DNA of 42,025 nucleotides from a virus, in IMG/VR virus record IMGVR_UViG_3300022924_000008, positions 1 through 42,025 of that record. The stretch is one strand, 5' to 3'. The notes beneath the pieces were generated by a model that made no database searches, was not told where the DNA came from, and saw only the letters and a program-made list of their open reading frames with translations. A program made the position numbers and the translations under genes. Below, piece by piece: positions 25,816 to 32,925 of the stretch; position 1 is the first letter of the stretch; every line of letters begins with the position of its first letter.

Positions 25816-26228
25816 AGCATCATTTTGAGGTTAACCGTATTGCAAGCAACGATAATCAGGCTATCTTAATTGATGACAAATTACGGTATATATTAGCCTA
25901 TAACCTCATTGACTTTGATGATGACGACTTAATAAACAAACGTGCTTTAGTTGGTGCTATACCTACCATTGTACCCCCGTTTGCTACAGCTATACCCGCA
26001 GGCACAGCCATGGCCGGTTACTTCCTACCCGTCCCTAGTGGATTCAATGAACTATCGCGCATTGTATGGATTGTAACGTTATCAGCCGACCTTAAACAGG
26101 AATGGCCGCTGCAAGGTAAGGATTTAGTTTACTCTGGCGGTGACTTTACGGGATGGACGTTGACACTAACGGGGCCTGATGATGGTTTGTTTAACACCCT
26201 TTACGATGGGGTGTTGACGGTGGTTTAA
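25812..26228 (+). CDS. Structural-region protein of unknown function
   Basis: The 138-residue product ends in a beta-strand-rich domain (GFNELSRIVWIVTLSADLKQEW...GWTLTLTGPDDGLF). It is the last gene of the main late block and overlaps the upstream tail gene, so a tail-fibre accessory or virion role is likely. No family is recognised. The facing minus-strand gene ends only 5 nt away, with no clear terminator between them. Confidence 0.55.
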   Translation: MKHHFEVNRIASNDNQAILIDDKLRYILAYNLIDFDDDDLINKRALVGAIPTIVPPFATAIPAGTAMAGYFLPVPSGFNELSRIVWIVTLSADLKQEWPLQGKDLVYSGGDFTGWTLTLTGPDDGLFNTLYDGVLTVV

Positions 26229-26233
26229 AGAAC

Positions 26234-26449
26234 CTACGCCCAAGTCATATCGTCTCTATTGTACTTTTCCAGCCTAGTTGCCTGCCTAATTCCATATTCT
26301 GCACCGCAATCTAAACAGCCAGATATTTTGCTTGTAACTTCGCTACCCCTTATATAGCTATAAATTTGCACCACTCCTGTTTCACACATTCCGCAATGGT
26401 AATTTTCTAACGCATGTTTTACTGCGTGTTGTTTTATTTCTCTTTTCAT
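26234..26449 (-). CDS. 71-residue zinc-ribbon protein
   Basis: Two CxxC pairs (C19/C22 and C45/C48) define a small zinc ribbon in an otherwise unrecognised protein. It is the last gene of the leftward accessory cassette and is convergent with the late structural block. Confidence 0.6.
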   Translation of the reverse strand: MKREIKQHAVKHALENYHCGMCETGVVQIYSYIRGSEVTSKISGCLDCGAEYGIRQATRLEKYNRDDMTWA

Positions 26450-26451
26450 CC

Positions 26452-26805
26452 CTAATCCCTCCTAAAAAACCGTAAATACTTATCGTAAATTTTAAGCGTA
26501 TCGCGACCAGTACCGTTCAGCCGGATTGCCTCACATCGGTACACTATAAAATCCGGCTGTGATTTGTTTTCGATTCCTACAATACGGTAGCCGGGGTTAT
26601 AGTCCCAAAGTTTATCCGGCTCTGTCGGCCTCACATAAGTATGCCCGTCTGTTTCCCAAATGTTGGGGGTGCGGGATTTGGTGCAAGACGTTACAGCCAT
26701 GCAGATAAGACAAAGGCAGAAAATTATAAAGGCTATCCTTACAAATCTTGCGGGGATATACGGCAACATTCCGTTGCTGTCGGTGGCGGTGTAGATTGGT
26801 TTCAT
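26452..26805 (-). CDS. Predicted lipoprotein of the accessory cassette
   Basis: The 117-residue product has a hydrophobic segment RIAFIIFCLCLICMAVTSC ending in a lipobox-like AVTSC (C41 from this start), so it is probably exported and lipidated. The start at 26805 overlaps the upstream stop by ATGA and is preferred over a longer frame from 26841; an internal ATG (residue 13) would give a more normal signal length. The mature part is about 76 residues with no recognised domain. A surface or superinfection-exclusion role is a guess. Confidence 0.6.
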   Translation of the reverse strand: MKPIYTATDSNGMLPYIPARFVRIAFIIFCLCLICMAVTSCTKSRTPNIWETDGHTYVRPTEPDKLWDYNPGYRIVGIENKSQPDFIVYRCEAIRLNGTGRDTLKIYDKYLRFFRRD

Positions 26806-27095
26806 ATCCTTACTATGTCCCTTCCTTTGAACTTTAGGCATAAATCTTTCATTGTATATTTGTTTACAGGTATGATGGTTTTTAGTTCACCGTCAAATGT
26901 TACCGTACTACCCAAACGTTCGGCTAACTCCGTTTCTACTGGCAAGTTATCATCGCTATCATGATACCCCTTTTCTGGTATGTCATATAGACCTGCGGAA
27001 TTTAATGATTGGCAATAACCTTTGTTGGCTGGCCTCCACAAAGTAAATGCGGAATCTGACTTGCTAGTGTGTTTTAGTGATATTATATAGTTCAT
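26802..27095 (-). CDS. 97-residue conserved hypothetical protein
   Basis: The product begins with an N-terminal strand (MNYIISLKHTSKSDSAFTLWRP) followed by GYCQSLNSAGLYD, a layout I associate with uncharacterised Bacteroidota phage proteins. It is soluble. It overlaps both neighbours by 4 nt (ATGA at each side). Confidence 0.6.
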   Translation of the reverse strand: MNYIISLKHTSKSDSAFTLWRPANKGYCQSLNSAGLYDIPEKGYHDSDDNLPVETELAERLGSTVTFDGELKTIIPVNKYTMKDLCLKFKGRDIVRI

Positions 27096-27232
27096 TTCTC
27101 TTTGTTGTTAAGGGCGGTTTCGTAATGTGATACTTTATATAGGGCATGCAGCCAATTATCATCGTTCTCTGCCATTATGTTATTCCAATATATTAGCATC
27201 TTAACTAAGTACTTCTTTTTAAAAGTTTTCAT
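27092..27232 (-). CDS. 46-residue hypothetical protein
   Basis: A short basic helical product (MKTFKKKYLVKMLIYWNNI...). The start overlaps the upstream stop and the stop overlaps the downstream start, each by ATGA, which strongly supports it as a real gene despite its size. No family is recognised. Confidence 0.6.
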   Translation of the reverse strand: MKTFKKKYLVKMLIYWNNIMAENDDNWLHALYKVSHYETALNNKEK

Positions 27233-27525
27233 CCCTCATCCTCCTTAATGCCTAATGCGGCGTTGATGGCGTGTTGGGCCGCTTCCTTAGCCGTTTCAAT
27301 ATCGCCAAACGTATAAACATTTATTATTAAATTGCAAGCCTCTAACAATTGCGGGGCGGCTGCGATTAGGTATGCATTGTACTTTGATTGCTCACTATCA
27401 ATGCTCCATTCAGGAGTGTATGCTACGTGCGGCTGTATTCCGCTATCAGAATAAATTACTATTCTCTCATTGTCCCAATCTTCCCCTGCTACCCAAGGGG
27501 CGGCATGTCCTTTAAATTCTTTCAT
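27229..27525 (-). CDS. 98-residue conserved phage protein
   Basis: The segment NAYLIAAAPQLLEACNLIINVYTFGDIETAKEAAQHAINAAL belongs to a widespread uncharacterised phage protein type in which the N-terminal half is beta strands and the C-terminal half is the helical NA-x-LIAAAP-x-LLEA signature. The function is unknown. Confidence 0.65.
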   Translation of the reverse strand: MKEFKGHAAPWVAGEDWDNERIVIYSDSGIQPHVAYTPEWSIDSEQSKYNAYLIAAAPQLLEACNLIINVYTFGDIETAKEAAQHAINAALGIKEDEG

Positions 27526-27544
27526 CTCTTTTTATTTTGGTTCG

Positions 27545-27715
27545 TTAATCTTTAAAGTACCTGTTGTAAGCATTTGACCAAGCAGGGCCAGCAGCTTTTT
27601 CTTGCCCAATAATATTGCCGTCATCGATTACACAGTACCAATGTCCTATTTTTTCAATTTTAGCATTAGGATAATACTTTAAAACTACCAATCGCTTTCT
27701 TTGATGGATTTTCAT
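27545..27715 (-). CDS. 56-residue hypothetical protein
   Basis: A short basic product with strands and an ending of the form GQEKAAGPAWSNAYNRYFKD. Its ATG overlaps the stop of the upstream gene by ATGA. No family is recognised. Confidence 0.55.
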   Translation of the reverse strand: MKIHQRKRLVVLKYYPNAKIEKIGHWYCVIDDGNIIGQEKAAGPAWSNAYNRYFKD

Positions 27716-27912
27716 GGTTCGTTAATTTCGGCAAAGTGGGTGACGTATTTAAGTGGGACATCTGTTTTAAAATCCAGCCATCCTAGTTCATCATCTAACC
27801 AAGCAAACTCGTGTCCTAGGTGTAACCTTGATCTAATCCTTACAAGCATCTTTTTATTTGGCACTTTCGGCTTCTCCTTTTCGGCATCCCGCCAGTTGAT
27901 GTTATTTTCCAT
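27712..27912 (-). CDS. 66-residue DUF551-like protein
   Basis: The pattern NWRDAEKEKPKVPNKKMLV...WLDDELGWLDF...VTHFAEINEP is that of short DUF551-type phage proteins (W...P-x-x-x-x-x-V, then a final VTHW-like motif). The function is not known. It overlaps both neighbours. Confidence 0.65.
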   Translation of the reverse strand: MENNINWRDAEKEKPKVPNKKMLVRIRSRLHLGHEFAWLDDELGWLDFKTDVPLKYVTHFAEINEP

Positions 27913-28084
27913 ATCTACTTCTCCTTTCGATTAGGTCGTGTGCTTCTTTAGTTGACATACCCATGTAGGTTAGCTCCCGGACTTTTTCTGTTAATATTTT
28001 TCTGTCCCGCTCTGATTTACGCCACCCAATTTGTTTAAGTGTAGCTATATGTGCTTTTTGTTTGTTTTTATTTTTATATGCCAT
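27902..28084 (-). CDS. 60-residue basic helical protein
   Basis: A very basic helical product (KNKNKQKAHIATLKQIGWRKSERDRKILTEKV) that could bind nucleic acid, with a helix-turn-helix-like TYMGMSTKEAHDLI near the C-terminus. No family is recognised. Its start touches the upstream stop by one base (TAATG). Confidence 0.5.
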   Translation of the reverse strand: MAYKNKNKQKAHIATLKQIGWRKSERDRKILTEKVRELTYMGMSTKEAHDLIERRSRYGK

Positions 28085-28242
28085 TATCTTACTGCTTTAA
28101 ATATTACACCTTCACCTTTATGCAAATGCCTCAACAATGCTATACTATTATTAGCACCTAAACATTGATTTCCTTTAAAAGCTACCCAGTGACTAATTGG
28201 CCTCCGCTCGGTGCGGACTTTCGGGCATTGGTAGGGTTTCAT
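28084..28242 (-). CDS. 52-residue basic hypothetical protein
   Basis: A short product with ISHWVAFKGNQCLG in the centre. Both ends overlap adjacent genes (ATGA upstream, TAATG downstream), the pattern seen throughout this cassette. No family is recognised. Confidence 0.55.
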   Translation of the reverse strand: MKPYQCPKVRTERRPISHWVAFKGNQCLGANNSIALLRHLHKGEGVIFKAVR

Positions 28243-28412
28243 ACTGCAAAATCCCCTTTCATATCATTAATCATCGCTTTGCATATACGATACCAAATAG
28301 CATGGTAACGGCACGCCTCGTTAATTAATCCGAGTTCTAAATACATAGCCTCGGCCCATATTGCGCTTTGTGCCATGCGGGATAAATCCCAATAGGTTAG
28401 TTTGCATTTCAT
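28239..28412 (-). CDS. 57-residue helical hypothetical protein
   Basis: A helical product rich in alanine and tryptophan (LSRMAQSAIWAEAMYLELGLINEACRYHAIW is its core, about residues 10-40). It overlaps the upstream stop by one base and the downstream start by 4 nt. No family is recognised. Confidence 0.55.
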   Translation of the reverse strand: MKCKLTYWDLSRMAQSAIWAEAMYLELGLINEACRYHAIWYRICKAMINDMKGDFAV

Positions 28413-28702
28413 TATGAGTTCTCCTGTATGTAAGATTGTAAAACTTCGGTTAGGTTTTCGGTTAGATAGTCGGTAGGGTCAATAAATCGCTCCGATAATC
28501 CGTCACATTCTAAATTACGCTGCGAGTAGTCGTAAAATTCTATCCGGTTTAAATCGTTAGCATTTATGTAATCTATTAACGCATCTTCACTTATCTGCAT
28601 CTCTACATTGTTTTCGCCCTCGCTCGCTTCGTCCCAATACTGAACTGTGTATATTCCGTTCTTTACTGTGTGGGATAGGATGTCTATTTGTGCTGTTTTC
28701 AT
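28412..28702 (-). CDS. 96-residue acidic hypothetical protein
   Basis: A strongly acidic soluble product with an N-terminal beta part (KNGIYTVQYWDEASEG) and a helical C-terminal half. Small acidic phage proteins can act as DNA mimics or host-enzyme inhibitors, but nothing here shows that. No family is recognised. Confidence 0.6.
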   Translation of the reverse strand: MKTAQIDILSHTVKNGIYTVQYWDEASEGENNVEMQISEDALIDYINANDLNRIEFYDYSQRNLECDGLSERFIDPTDYLTENLTEVLQSYIQENS

Positions 28703-28703
28703 T

Positions 28704-28796
28704 TTAGTAAGGTTTAGCGGTTAATATTACGTAAAGTATACCTGGCAATGCTATGATTGCGATTAGTAAAAATTGGCGGTTGAAAAGTGTTTTCAT
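28704..28796 (-). CDS. 30-residue single-span membrane peptide
   Basis: A tiny open frame whose product is almost entirely one membrane helix (FLLIAIIALPGILYVILTA) with a positively charged N-terminus. It is the first gene after the leftward promoter at 28820-28850, with its ATG 23 nt from the -7 box. Its promoter-proximal place and clean helix support it as a real membrane peptide. Confidence 0.5.
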   Translation of the reverse strand: MKTLFNRQFLLIAIIALPGILYVILTAKPY

Positions 28797-28819
28797 TTTG
28801 TTTATCTGATTTGTTACAC

Positions 28820-28850
28820 CAAAGATACGGTGCGTGTTTCACAATTGCAA
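28820..28850 (-). promoter_or_regulatory. Leftward promoter B
   Basis: On the minus strand TTG (28848-28850) is followed after exactly 20 nt by TATCTTTG (28820-28827), an excellent Bacteroidota -33/-7 pair. It is followed by GTGTAAC (28813-28819), the core of the origin array. It shares a 19-nt identical block, from one base before the -7 box to AAA after GTGTAAC, with promoter A at 29498-29528. Confidence 0.65.
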
Positions 28851-28862
28851 CTTTATTTTAAA

Positions 28863-29039
28863 TTATTTTTTCTTTAGCCATTTATCTGTTGGCACATACC
28901 CGAATTTAGCAAATAGTTTAATGTAGGTATCGCTTGTTAAGATACCTTTATTGTGGCGGTGTTTGATTACCCGCGCTTGCCCGTCTGCCTTAAATTCCGG
29001 CGTTCTGCTGATCTTGTCAAATAGTTCTGATGTAGTCAT
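28863..29039 (-). CDS. 58-residue basic hypothetical protein
   Basis: A basic helical product starting MTTSELFDKISRTPEFKA, with a VIKHRHNKGILTSDTYIKLFAKFGY segment that could be a small helix-turn-helix. It overlaps the upstream stop by 4 nt. It ends just inside the region of promoter B. Confidence 0.55.
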   Translation of the reverse strand: MTTSELFDKISRTPEFKADGQARVIKHRHNKGILTSDTYIKLFAKFGYVPTDKWLKKK

Positions 29040-29233
29040 ATTGTTGTTTGCGTTTCAATCGTTTTTCTAATTACTACTAAATGGTGGTATGCTGTTTGGT
29101 AAATTAAAAGCTCCTTTAGGCTTTCAGCATCCTTAATATCGTTTAGATGTGGTTGCCCCATGCCGTGCATAGTCTTATTAATTGCTTTTTCTATAGCATT
29201 ATGTAAATCAACCATTGGGTGCTTAGTCTTCAT
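29036..29233 (-). CDS. 65-residue helical hypothetical protein
   Basis: A helical, histidine-rich product (MKTKHPMVDLHNAIEKAI...YQTAYHHLVVIRKTI). No family is recognised. A strong hairpin (29249-29281) separates it from the upstream gene. Confidence 0.55.
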   Translation of the reverse strand: MKTKHPMVDLHNAIEKAINKTMHGMGQPHLNDIKDAESLKELLIYQTAYHHLVVIRKTIETQTTI

Positions 29234-29248
29234 ATTGAGTATTGAATT

Positions 29249-29288
29249 AAACAGCTTTGGTTAGTAAGACCAAAGCTGTTTGTTTTTT
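29249..29288 (+). terminator. Strong hairpin; terminator oriented rightward
   Basis: AAACAGCTTTGGT (29249-29261) pairs perfectly with ACCAAAGCTGTTT (29269-29281) over 13 bp with a 7-nt loop, then G and six T on the plus strand. The stop codon of the minus-strand gene at 29261 overlaps the hairpin. The T-tract is on the plus strand, so it would best stop rightward transcripts, antisense to this cassette; on the minus strand only a short TTTAATT follows. Confidence 0.6.
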
Positions 29289-29476
29289 AAGTATGATTGC
29301 ATCGCACCGTTTTTTATTTCGTTTAAGAAATACTCTAGTTTGGTGTTCCATCCTTCAACTGGTTTGCCATCTTTTTTCCATTCTATTAAAACCTTAGTTT
29401 CTGTTTCTGCATCAAACCTTACTACTGCTGTTAAGTTTCCGCTTTTGAATGTGTGTTGTATTTTAGTAGTTTTCAT
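29261..29476 (-). CDS. 71-residue hypothetical protein
   Basis: A strand-rich basic product (IQHTFKSGNLTAVVRFDAETETKVLIEW) with a C-terminal helix. It is the first gene downstream of promoter A, and its stop codon lies inside a strong hairpin. No family is recognised. Confidence 0.6.
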   Translation of the reverse strand: MKTTKIQHTFKSGNLTAVVRFDAETETKVLIEWKKDGKPVEGWNTKLEYFLNEIKNGAMQSYLKNKQLWSY

Positions 29477-29497
29477 AACTTTTCCATTTTGTTACAC

Positions 29498-29528
29498 CAA
29501 AGATACAACACATATTTCAATTATGCAA
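29498..29528 (-). promoter_or_regulatory. Leftward promoter A
   Basis: On the minus strand TTG (29526-29528) precedes TATCTTTG (29498-29505) by exactly 20 nt, a consensus-quality Bacteroidota promoter. GTGTAAC (29491-29497) follows the -7 box directly, as in promoter B. The shared flank GTTGCA around the -33 site and TGAAA in the spacer add to the likeness. It would drive the gene starting at 29476. Confidence 0.7.
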
Positions 29529-29563
29529 CAATTATTTTATTTTATTTTTTGCGGTGTAAAAGT

Positions 29564-29571
29564 TATCTTTA
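29564..29571 (+). promoter_or_regulatory. Candidate late promoter box, leaderless start
   Basis: TATCTTTA, one base from TAnnTTTG, stands 3 nt before ATG 29575, the same spacing as at 18054 and 24142. GGTGTAAA lies 5 nt upstream of it. The single mismatch lowers confidence. Confidence 0.4.
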
Positions 29572-29574
29572 GCC

Positions 29575-32058
29575 ATGCAAAAACAACTACGCATATACCT
29601 AACCTTCATAGCGGTAACCCTATCCGCAATGGCTTACGGGCAAACAGCGAGGCAGGACACAATAGCCGATAGCACTACGGTTGTACCTACGTATCAGATT
29701 AAGATAAAGACCACCAACTTAGGGCGGATGCCGTATTTATCTATTCCGTCATTGGCCAAGACAGATCTGTTGCTAACTAGCAAAATGGCTAAGAAGATTT
29801 ACGCCCCTTTGTCAAGTACTGGTAATTATGTGAAGTTGTTCCCGCTAAGTTCTACGCTATACCAAACAGGCCAAGTAAACATCACAGACGGCGGCGCAAA
29901 GTCTGAAATGACAGGGTATAGCTATCACGCTACTATACCGGGCGGTACTAATGCGACTTATGCGGCGAATGTTGCTCAAATAAACCAAAGCACCTATCAA
30001 TCACAAATTCAAGCGCAAGGTTTTAATTTTACCAATGGTACGGCAAGTAATACCATGCAGTACAACACCACGGGCGACACAGCTTTAAACGTTGGCGGTG
30101 TTTATGACTTTAGCGGTGCCGTACTTCATAACGTACCCGCAGCATTACAGGATAACGATCCTGTTATATTGAGTCAATTAACGGCAGGCTATGTCCCCTC
30201 CACCCGCACCATATCAACAGGTTACGGATTATCTGGCGGCGGTGACTTATCGGCAAATAGGACGCTATTGATTGATACGTCTTTAATAGCTAAAATTATT
30301 TCCAATAAGGATATTGTAGCTAATTCCTACACCGCACCAAACATATACGGCGGGACGGCAGCGGCGAGCAAACTAACTTACACGGCAACAACAGGCACAG
30401 GTACAAGTGGCGGCGTTGCACATCAATTTAACGGCGGCACTAACGGCGGCACAACAATAGGCAGGTTTTACAACGATGGTAAATTTGCGTTCGGGTCTGG
30501 TAGCTCTACACAGTCATTAGGCGAATTTAACTATACTACTACACTAACTACCAGCCAGCGCACAACGCGACACTTATTGAATCTTAACTTAGCGGCTAAC
30601 GGGGCTAGCGTATCCGAGGCTATTTTCGCAAATGCTAAATATACAGCCACATCCAGCTTTTATAATACGGGGGCTTTTAGTGGCGTATACGCGCTAGCTG
30701 AAACAGTAGGCGATGGCAGGTATGCACAGATACAGGGTGTTCTAGGCGAGGCAAGATCAGGCGGCAACCTTACAACCGTTAACTCGGATGTTCAATCGCT
30801 ATACGGTGGCCGGTTCTACTCTCAAAATTTAGGGTTGGGTTATACGGGGCATTTAGTCGGGGTTAAGATCGGCCAAAACGTTAACAATGGGGTATCAGAC
30901 GTTGACTTTGGTTTATATATTATGCAGCGCGCCAATACGGGGACGGGCACAACAACTCGCACGGCTGCGGTACAATTAGAGGGTATTCTCGACGGTATAG
31001 ATTGGGGTAATAACGACGGGTCTGGCGGTAATAAATATATTAAGGGGTTGTCACTTCGCAGCTTAGAAATCAACAGCAGTGATAGTTTGAAAATTACAGG
31101 GCCTTTATATGCAACTGCTAATAGCACATCAGCTGGATTTCGCGTTAATAATACAGGGGCTGGAAACTTGGCACTATTTCAAGCTGTTAACGTCCCAGTT
31201 GCTGGTATAACGCCATCTGGGAGGTTTACAGGTTCTGGTATGTCAAGTCTTACAAGCATTGCAAAGGGGACTATAACGTTTGGGACAACTATAACGGCGG
31301 CAAGGGATACGGCAGACACATCTCCATCTTTTGTTGTGAATAACGTGAATGCAAGTAATACGGGATCTATAATTCAATTACAATCGGGTGGTAGTTCGGT
31401 CGCATCCGTAACTAAAAGCGGTATAGGTGTTTTTGCAAAATTACAGGTTGCTAGTACCGATACATATTCAACGGGTGGTTTTTTGCCTTTGGTATTTAAT
31501 ACAACAACTTCCAGATTTGAAAAGGGGGCAGTTACGGGTACGGGTAGTTTTGTGCTGGCAACTGGGCCGACATTAACCAACATCAGACCGGCTACAACAT
31601 TTCAGAGCGCAACAGGAGGGACAACCGATAGTGTTGGGTTCTGGAATGCGCAACGGCACGTTAGTAAGGCTTTGGTTGCAGGGGCGGGGGTTAATATTAC
31701 ACAGACCGCTAGTAGTGTAACGATAGCCACTACAAGCGGTACCCCTGTAGAAATATCAGGAACATCCCAAACAGCGTCTGCTAATACGGCATACATCCCG
31801 CATAATGCATCATTAACTACTATTACACTACCTACTACAACCGTAGTCGGTACTTTATTCCAAGTGATAGGAGAGGGTAGCGGCGGCTGGCGTATACAAC
31901 TCGCATCCGGGCAAGTAATTAAAGGCGTAGGATCATTTAGCACTACGTCGGGCGGTACGGTATCAAGCACCGACCGCTATTGCACTATAACTATACGTTT
32001 GGTTGCCGCTAATACATTTGTCGTAACTACCTCACAAGGCACATTAACACCTGCATAA
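29575..32058 (+). CDS. Tail-fibre-like protein with N-terminal signal peptide
   Basis: The 827-residue product starts with a clear Sec-type signal (MQKQLRIYLTFIAVTLSAMA, then YGQ), with cleavage likely near residues 20-23. The rest is a long fibre-like beta protein rich in T, S, G and N. The segment TRTISTGYGLSGGGDLSANR near residue 205 is a typical phage fibre motif, and the C-terminal 130 residues form a compact beta domain. A secretion signal is odd for a virion protein assembled in the cytoplasm. It may be an exported phage factor, or a fibre that keeps the signal uncleaved as a membrane-targeting segment. Confidence 0.65.
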   Translation: MQKQLRIYLTFIAVTLSAMAYGQTARQDTIADSTTVVPTYQIKIKTTNLGRMPYLSIPSLAKTDLLLTSKMAKKIYAPLSSTGNYVKLFPLSSTLYQTGQVNITDGGAKSEMTGYSYHATIPGGTNATYAANVAQINQSTYQSQIQAQGFNFTNGTASNTMQYNTTGDTALNVGGVYDFSGAVLHNVPAALQDNDPVILSQLTAGYVPSTRTISTGYGLSGGGDLSANRTLLIDTSLIAKIISNKDIVANSYTAPNIYGGTAAASKLTYTATTGTGTSGGVAHQFNGGTNGGTTIGRFYNDGKFAFGSGSSTQSLGEFNYTTTLTTSQRTTRHLLNLNLAANGASVSEAIFANAKYTATSSFYNTGAFSGVYALAETVGDGRYAQIQGVLGEARSGGNLTTVNSDVQSLYGGRFYSQNLGLGYTGHLVGVKIGQNVNNGVSDVDFGLYIMQRANTGTGTTTRTAAVQLEGILDGIDWGNNDGSGGNKYIKGLSLRSLEINSSDSLKITGPLYATANSTSAGFRVNNTGAGNLALFQAVNVPVAGITPSGRFTGSGMSSLTSIAKGTITFGTTITAARDTADTSPSFVVNNVNASNTGSIIQLQSGGSSVASVTKSGIGVFAKLQVASTDTYSTGGFLPLVFNTTTSRFEKGAVTGTGSFVLATGPTLTNIRPATTFQSATGGTTDSVGFWNAQRHVSKALVAGAGVNITQTASSVTIATTSGTPVEISGTSQTASANTAYIPHNASLTTITLPTTTVVGTLFQVIGEGSGGWRIQLASGQVIKGVGSFSTTSGGTVSSTDRYCTITIRLVAANTFVVTTSQGTLTPA

Positions 32059-32059
32059 C

Positions 32060-32662
32060 ATGAAGAAGCTAATTATATTTTTAATCGTAGTAAAATTACT
32101 ACCAGTACACGCAGGTATAACCGCGCATGGGCAAACCATCACGCAGCGTTTATTAACGCCTACTGGCAGCGTTGTGTCATTCGGGCCTAACGTTACCTTA
32201 GCTAACAATACAGGGACTGAAACCAGCCTATTAGGGGCTGTAAAGGACACTATACAGGCGAATACATTAGTTCCATACCGGCCTTACCGTTTTGAGCTAA
32301 ATTGCATATTGACTACACCTGCATTGTCTCTCCCTAACCTTACATTACGTATAAAGATGGGCGCTAATACTATTGCTATGGTAAACGCTACCACTGTAAG
32401 CGCCGGGCAAACCAACGCAGGGGTTAGAATAAGGGGAACGGTGTTGGCAACCAGCTTGACAACTCAGGTAGCATTAACTGAAATTATACAACCTAACGGG
32501 AATGTCATACCTTTGACAAACACGAATGCTATATTTTATACTACTTTAACCACCGACATGACTGTACCCCAAGCGTTGGATATTACCGCGCAATGGGGCG
32601 GGTTAATTGTGTTGGGTACAGCAAGTATTAAAAGCGTATCGTTTTACAGAGCAGATTTTTAA
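32060..32662 (+). CDS. Second exported fibre-like beta protein
   Basis: The 200-residue product also begins with a signal-like segment (MKKLIIFLIVVKLLPVHAGI, then TAHGQ) and continues as a beta-rich domain (SLPNLTLRIKMGANTIAMVN...) like a jelly-roll or fibre tip. It begins one base after the previous stop, so the two are co-expressed and perhaps form one complex. No enzyme motif is seen. Confidence 0.6.
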   Translation: MKKLIIFLIVVKLLPVHAGITAHGQTITQRLLTPTGSVVSFGPNVTLANNTGTETSLLGAVKDTIQANTLVPYRPYRFELNCILTTPALSLPNLTLRIKMGANTIAMVNATTVSAGQTNAGVRIRGTVLATSLTTQVALTEIIQPNGNVIPLTNTNAIFYTTLTTDMTVPQALDITAQWGGLIVLGTASIKSVSFYRADF

Positions 32663-32673
32663 ATTAAACATAT

Positions 32674-32925
32674 ATGAAAAAAACAGTTTGGAATTTCCTT
32701 TGGACAGGCGTATTACTACCATTGGTTAAAGAACACGGCCCAGAGTTTATTGATTGGCTATTCTGGAAAGTGAAAGGGAGTAAGCCTGGGGTTATTGAAT
32801 TATCTAAGGAATTGCAGGATAAAATTGCAACCACAGATGGGTTAACTAAAAAAGAAAAGTGCCTACAGGATCACGCGGGGCAATGTGGTCAGTGTGACGA
32901 GCAGGGTAATTTCACCGCTTGCTAA
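32674..32925 (+). CDS. 83-residue protein with C-terminal cysteines
   Basis: The N-terminus has a short hydrophobic, tryptophan-rich helix (VWNFLWTGVLLPLV), and the C-terminus has C63, C71, C74 and C83, which could bind a metal or form disulfides. No family is recognised. It precedes a run of membrane-protein genes. Confidence 0.55.
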   Translation: MKKTVWNFLWTGVLLPLVKEHGPEFIDWLFWKVKGSKPGVIELSKELQDKIATTDGLTKKEKCLQDHAGQCGQCDEQGNFTAC

